Below are positions 61,738-64,000 of a DNA stretch of 64,000 bases, piece after piece. The notes beneath the pieces were generated by a model. It worked only from the letters and a program-made list of their open reading frames with translations. It made no database searches and was not told the DNA's origin. The first letter of the stretch is position 1. Each line of letters begins with the position of its first letter. A program made the translations under genes and the position numbers. Location of the stretch: assembly GCA_963664665.2 (NCBI GenBank), contig CAXXMH010000004.1, forward strand, positions 744,001 to 808,000. Reading direction: 5' to 3'. Source of the stretch: Bin55 sp963664665. Its GTDB lineage: Bacteria > Pseudomonadota > Gammaproteobacteria > Pseudomonadales > Azotimanducaceae.

Positions 61738-62514
61738 TTAGCGCTCGGTCTTGGAAGGTGTGTGCTTTCTTTTTGCCAGCTTGGAGCTGATTAGCGAGTA
61801 ACTCAGGACACTCATAATCGGAAAAACGCTTGCGAATGCAATAAGTCCGAACCCGTCGACTAACACGCTTCGTCCCGGAATATTGCTGGCCAGACCCAGT
61901 CCTAGCGCGGCAACGACGGGAACGGTTACAGTCGAGGTCGTAACTCCGCCGCTGTCATATGCAAGCGGCATTATCGTTCTGCTCGCAAATACTGTTTGGA
62001 TCATGACGATGATGTAGGCAACGATGATATACCACTGTAGTGGGGTTCCCGTCACGATGCGAAAACAGCCTAACGATACGCCTATCGCAACCCCGACCGC
62101 GACCGCCAATCTCAATCCCCACGCGCTTATTGCCCCTCCAGACGCGCTTTCCGCCTTGAGCGCAACTGCGATTAGTGGGGGTTCCGCAATCGTTGTCGCG
62201 AATCCGATCGCTGCCGCAAAGGCGTACACAACCACATAGTCCATCCATCGAACCTCTACCGCTGTCGTCGCGAGGTTCGATGCGGTTAACTGCGTTGCCA
62301 TCGTTTCACCGATTGGAAACAGGGCGTCTTCCAATCCAACTAGGAATAGAGACAATCCAATGACGACAAGCGCGAAGCCACTCGTGATTTGCTTGAGTCT
62401 CGGAAGTTTCTGGCGCAATACGAGCGCTTGAAATACGACAAGCACGAGCACGATCGGCGCTACGTCCCTTAACGTGGAGCCGAAAGATATTGCTAAGCCG
62501 ACTAGGAATTCCAT
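61738..62514 (-). CDS. DUF1538 membrane protein (second of pair)
   Basis: 258 residues, about six helices, with FATTIAEPPLIAVALKAE and MPLAYDSGGVTTSTVTVPVVAALGLGLAS. The same AEPxLIAxA and YDSGGVTTSTxTVP motifs appear in the gene upstream, so the two are paralogues. DUF1538 pairs have, to my knowledge, been reported as a two-component Na+(Li+,K+)/H+ antiporter (UmpAB) in Halomonas. Start 2 bp after the upstream gene's stop. Confidence 0.9.
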   Translation of the reverse strand: MEFLVGLAISFGSTLRDVAPIVLVLVVFQALVLRQKLPRLKQITSGFALVVIGLSLFLVGLEDALFPIGETMATQLTASNLATTAVEVRWMDYVVVYAFAAAIGFATTIAEPPLIAVALKAESASGGAISAWGLRLAVAVGVAIGVSLGCFRIVTGTPLQWYIIVAYIIVMIQTVFASRTIMPLAYDSGGVTTSTVTVPVVAALGLGLASNIPGRSVLVDGFGLIAFASVFPIMSVLSYSLISSKLAKRKHTPSKTER

Positions 62515-62515
62515 G

Positions 62516-63250
62516 TCAAGCGATCATTCCATAGACGAGTATGAAGATGATTGGCGCGAGACATGCGAACGCGATCAAGCCGAATCCATCGACCATTGGA
62601 TTGCGTCCCTTGATGCTCGAAGCTAATCCAACACCCAATGCGGTTAATAGAGGCACCGTAATGGTGCTTGTCGTGACTCCGCCCGAGTCGTAAGCGATGC
62701 CAATGATCTCGTGAGGCGCGAAAAACGTGAGTACGGTTACGATAATGTACGCTGAAATGATCATCACGTGTATCGGCCAACCTTTCAAGATTCGAACGAC
62801 GCCGATGACGACGGCGGATCCGACTGATAGAGCAACGACCAATCGCAAATTGAGGGCATACGCCTCGCGTACGCTGACTTCGTTTTCGATATGCCCCGCT
62901 AGCGCCACGACTTCTGCTGCTTCCGCGGCGATGGCGATGAGAGCAGGTTCCGCGATGGTAGTTCCAAAGCCAAGACAGAACGCGAAACTGAGTAACGCGA
63001 TAAGACTGCTCTTCTTGGCAAATGCTTGAGCGATTGCTTCGCCTAACGGAAACAAGCCGCTTTCCAGTCCATGGATGAACAGAGCGAGACCGAGTATGAC
63101 ACAGACCAAGCCAACAAAGGTGTCGCCGAGATTTGGGAAAGGTTGCTGTAGAACAACGATTTGGAAAAACGCGATTACGATGACGATCGGCGCAAGATCG
63201 CGCATCGCATCAAATATGCGTCCGGCGAGCGCCTTCAGTAATACCGTCAA
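62516..63250 (-). CDS. DUF1538 membrane protein (first of pair)
   Basis: 244 residues, about six helices; GFGTTIAEPALIAIAAEAAEV and IGIAYDSGGVTTSTITVPLLTALGVGLAS. Paralogue of the downstream gene. It opens a four-gene operon DUF1538-DUF1538-PII-like-CBS with 1-4 bp gaps or overlaps. The GGVTTST motif in a membrane loop may be part of the ion path; that is inference. Confidence 0.9.
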   Translation of the reverse strand: MTVLLKALAGRIFDAMRDLAPIVIVIAFFQIVVLQQPFPNLGDTFVGLVCVILGLALFIHGLESGLFPLGEAIAQAFAKKSSLIALLSFAFCLGFGTTIAEPALIAIAAEAAEVVALAGHIENEVSVREAYALNLRLVVALSVGSAVVIGVVRILKGWPIHVMIISAYIIVTVLTFFAPHEIIGIAYDSGGVTTSTITVPLLTALGVGLASSIKGRNPMVDGFGLIAFACLAPIIFILVYGMIA

Positions 63251-63321
63251 TATGTCGCTTTACTAGGTTGTGTTGCTAAGTTATGTAGGAATTGAATTTA
63301 GCGTTTGCTCGATTTGCCCTC

Positions 63322-64000
63322 TCACGCCTGTTTGCCGCGAGATTCTCTGAGTTCCGTCGAGGATAAATCGCATTGGAATTCCGACGCCGAAATACCGTCG
63401 CAGAGTGCGCCTAAATCAGACCCCACCTTGAGATCTTCGAGTGTCAAAAATTCAGATCTGTGGCGACGCCCAAACACTAGGAACCGAATTCCTAGCATTG
63501 TCAGCTCCGAGATCGAGGCGTCTCGATGTTCTAACGAATCGTAGTACTGTTCGTGATCGATACGAGATAAGGTATCTGCACCAACGACGAATGTACCGCC
63601 CGAGGTGCTAAAGAGCAGTCGCGCTTTCTCGATGAATGTAGGTTGATTGGTCAAAACGTACTCATCAGCTTCAAACTGCTCAATCCGTTCATTGATGTCG
63701 ATGAAATCAAGATCAGGCTTATCAACATTTCGAATACTTAGTTCAAATGCGACGTGTTGGTTTAGCCGTTCCTCCGCTACCTCGCGCATGCGACGATGAC
63801 CCTCGTGCAACGGGTTGAAGGCGCCCGGTAGCACTGCAAGACCTGGGTCGCCGTGAAACGCAGGGGTCTCGCCAAGCAATCGAGGCACAGAATCGTGGTA
63901 GTCCGCGCCAATCGTCGGAATGAAGTCTGAATTTGTCTCGTCAAGACCGAGGCCGGATTCGAGGTAGTGAAGCGCTAAATCAGCTAGTTCCCGTTCCTCC
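63322..64000 (-). CDS. Cytidylyltransferase-like (NadD/CoaD superfamily) protein, 5' end beyond window
   Basis: The frame is open to the right edge, so 226 codons are visible. A GTG at 63888 could start a 188-residue protein, but the preceding 37 codons (DLALHYLESGLGLDE, NSDFIPTIGADYHDS) look coding and in frame. The nucleotidyltransferase motif is VLPGAFNPLHEGHRRM with its HxGH-type signature, then FVVGADTLSRI and a C-terminal ISSTELR-like region (LSSTELRES). It transfers a nucleotide to a phosphate-containing acceptor. An N-terminal domain, possibly CinA-like as in some related fusions, may lie beyond the edge. Confidence 0.8.
   Translation of the reverse strand, partial: EERELADLALHYLESGLGLDETNSDFIPTIGADYHDSVPRLLGETPAFHGDPGLAVLPGAFNPLHEGHRRMREVAEERLNQHVAFELSIRNVDKPDLDFIDINERIEQFEADEYVLTNQPTFIEKARLLFSTSGGTFVVGADTLSRIDHEQYYDSLEHRDASISELTMLGIRFLVFGRRHRSEFLTLEDLKVGSDLGALCDGISASEFQCDLSSTELRESRGKQA

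Noticed and set aside
1..64000. tRNA, rRNA or CRISPR array
   Set aside because: No cloverleaf-like, ribosomal or regularly spaced repeat sequence was noticed on reading; a dedicated scan was not possible.

Overview
The window reads as part of a Gram-negative, gammaproteobacterial chromosome from an organism that uses the deazaflavin cofactor F420. The best taxonomic evidence is the block exbB-exbD-msbA/lpxK-kdsB-(thioesterase)-(AlkB-like)-murB facing rne, which resembles the lpxK-kdsB-murB-rne neighbourhood of Pseudomonas and relatives. Envelope genes (lipid A, KDO, RND efflux, TRAP uptake, an outer-membrane barrel) agree with this. No rRNA, tRNA or CRISPR array was seen.

Layout. (1) 1-7.6 kb, minus strand: one tightly packed eight-gene unit, cyclopropane-fatty-acid synthase - peptide-type ABC binding protein and two permeases (no ATPase genes) - F420:NADP oxidoreductase - cofE - cofD - cofC (cut by the left edge). 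A luciferase-like oxidoreductase diverges from it. (2) 8.8-15.7 kb, minus: an alpha/beta hydrolase, a tiny Cys-pair protein, a PIN-nuclease gene with an unusual start and its upstream partner, and an RND efflux pump with its adaptor. (3) 15.9-20.2 kb, plus: a redox lipoprotein interrupted in frame by UGA exactly where the family has Cys, followed by a well-placed hairpin (predicted selenoprotein), then a TatT-DctP-DctQ-DctM TRAP transporter. (4) 20.2-30.7 kb: galU, the envelope block including an MsbA-LpxK fusion, and RNase E with a long structured leader. (5) 31.3-39.0 kb, minus: two tandem RDD proteins, then a MoxR/DUF58/DUF4350/DUF4129/SpoIIM/RDD operon. (6) 39.3-47.3 kb, plus: sulfatase, Cu/Zn-SOD, thiolase, an OmpR/EnvZ-type pair, enoyl-CoA hydratase and two MaoC dehydratases, closed by a good terminator. 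(7) 47.3-50.5 kb: a GC-richer mobile element with 22-bp terminal inverted repeats and a 7-bp target repeat. It is inserted in the T-run of that terminator and holds a wrecked IS1595-type transposase and a BcgI-like restriction-modification system broken by a frameshift. (8) 50.7-63.3 kb: lipid/xenobiotic-type catabolic genes including a second F420-type luciferase-like enzyme, a DUF5916 barrel, a glutamate-synthase-like flavoprotein, a MATE exporter, and a four-gene module of two DUF1538 membrane proteins with PII-like and CBS proteins. (9) The right edge cuts a cytidylyltransferase-like gene.

Functional picture: F420 is made (cofCDE), reduced (NADPH:F420 oxidoreductase) and plausibly consumed by the two luciferase-like enzymes, with hydratases, thiolase and short-chain dehydrogenases for acyl-chain breakdown. 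The most notable observations are the predicted selenoprotein, the transposon carrying a restriction system, the MsbA-LpxK fusion, the PIN gene lacking a canonical start, and the joining of F420 genes to a peptide-uptake operon.
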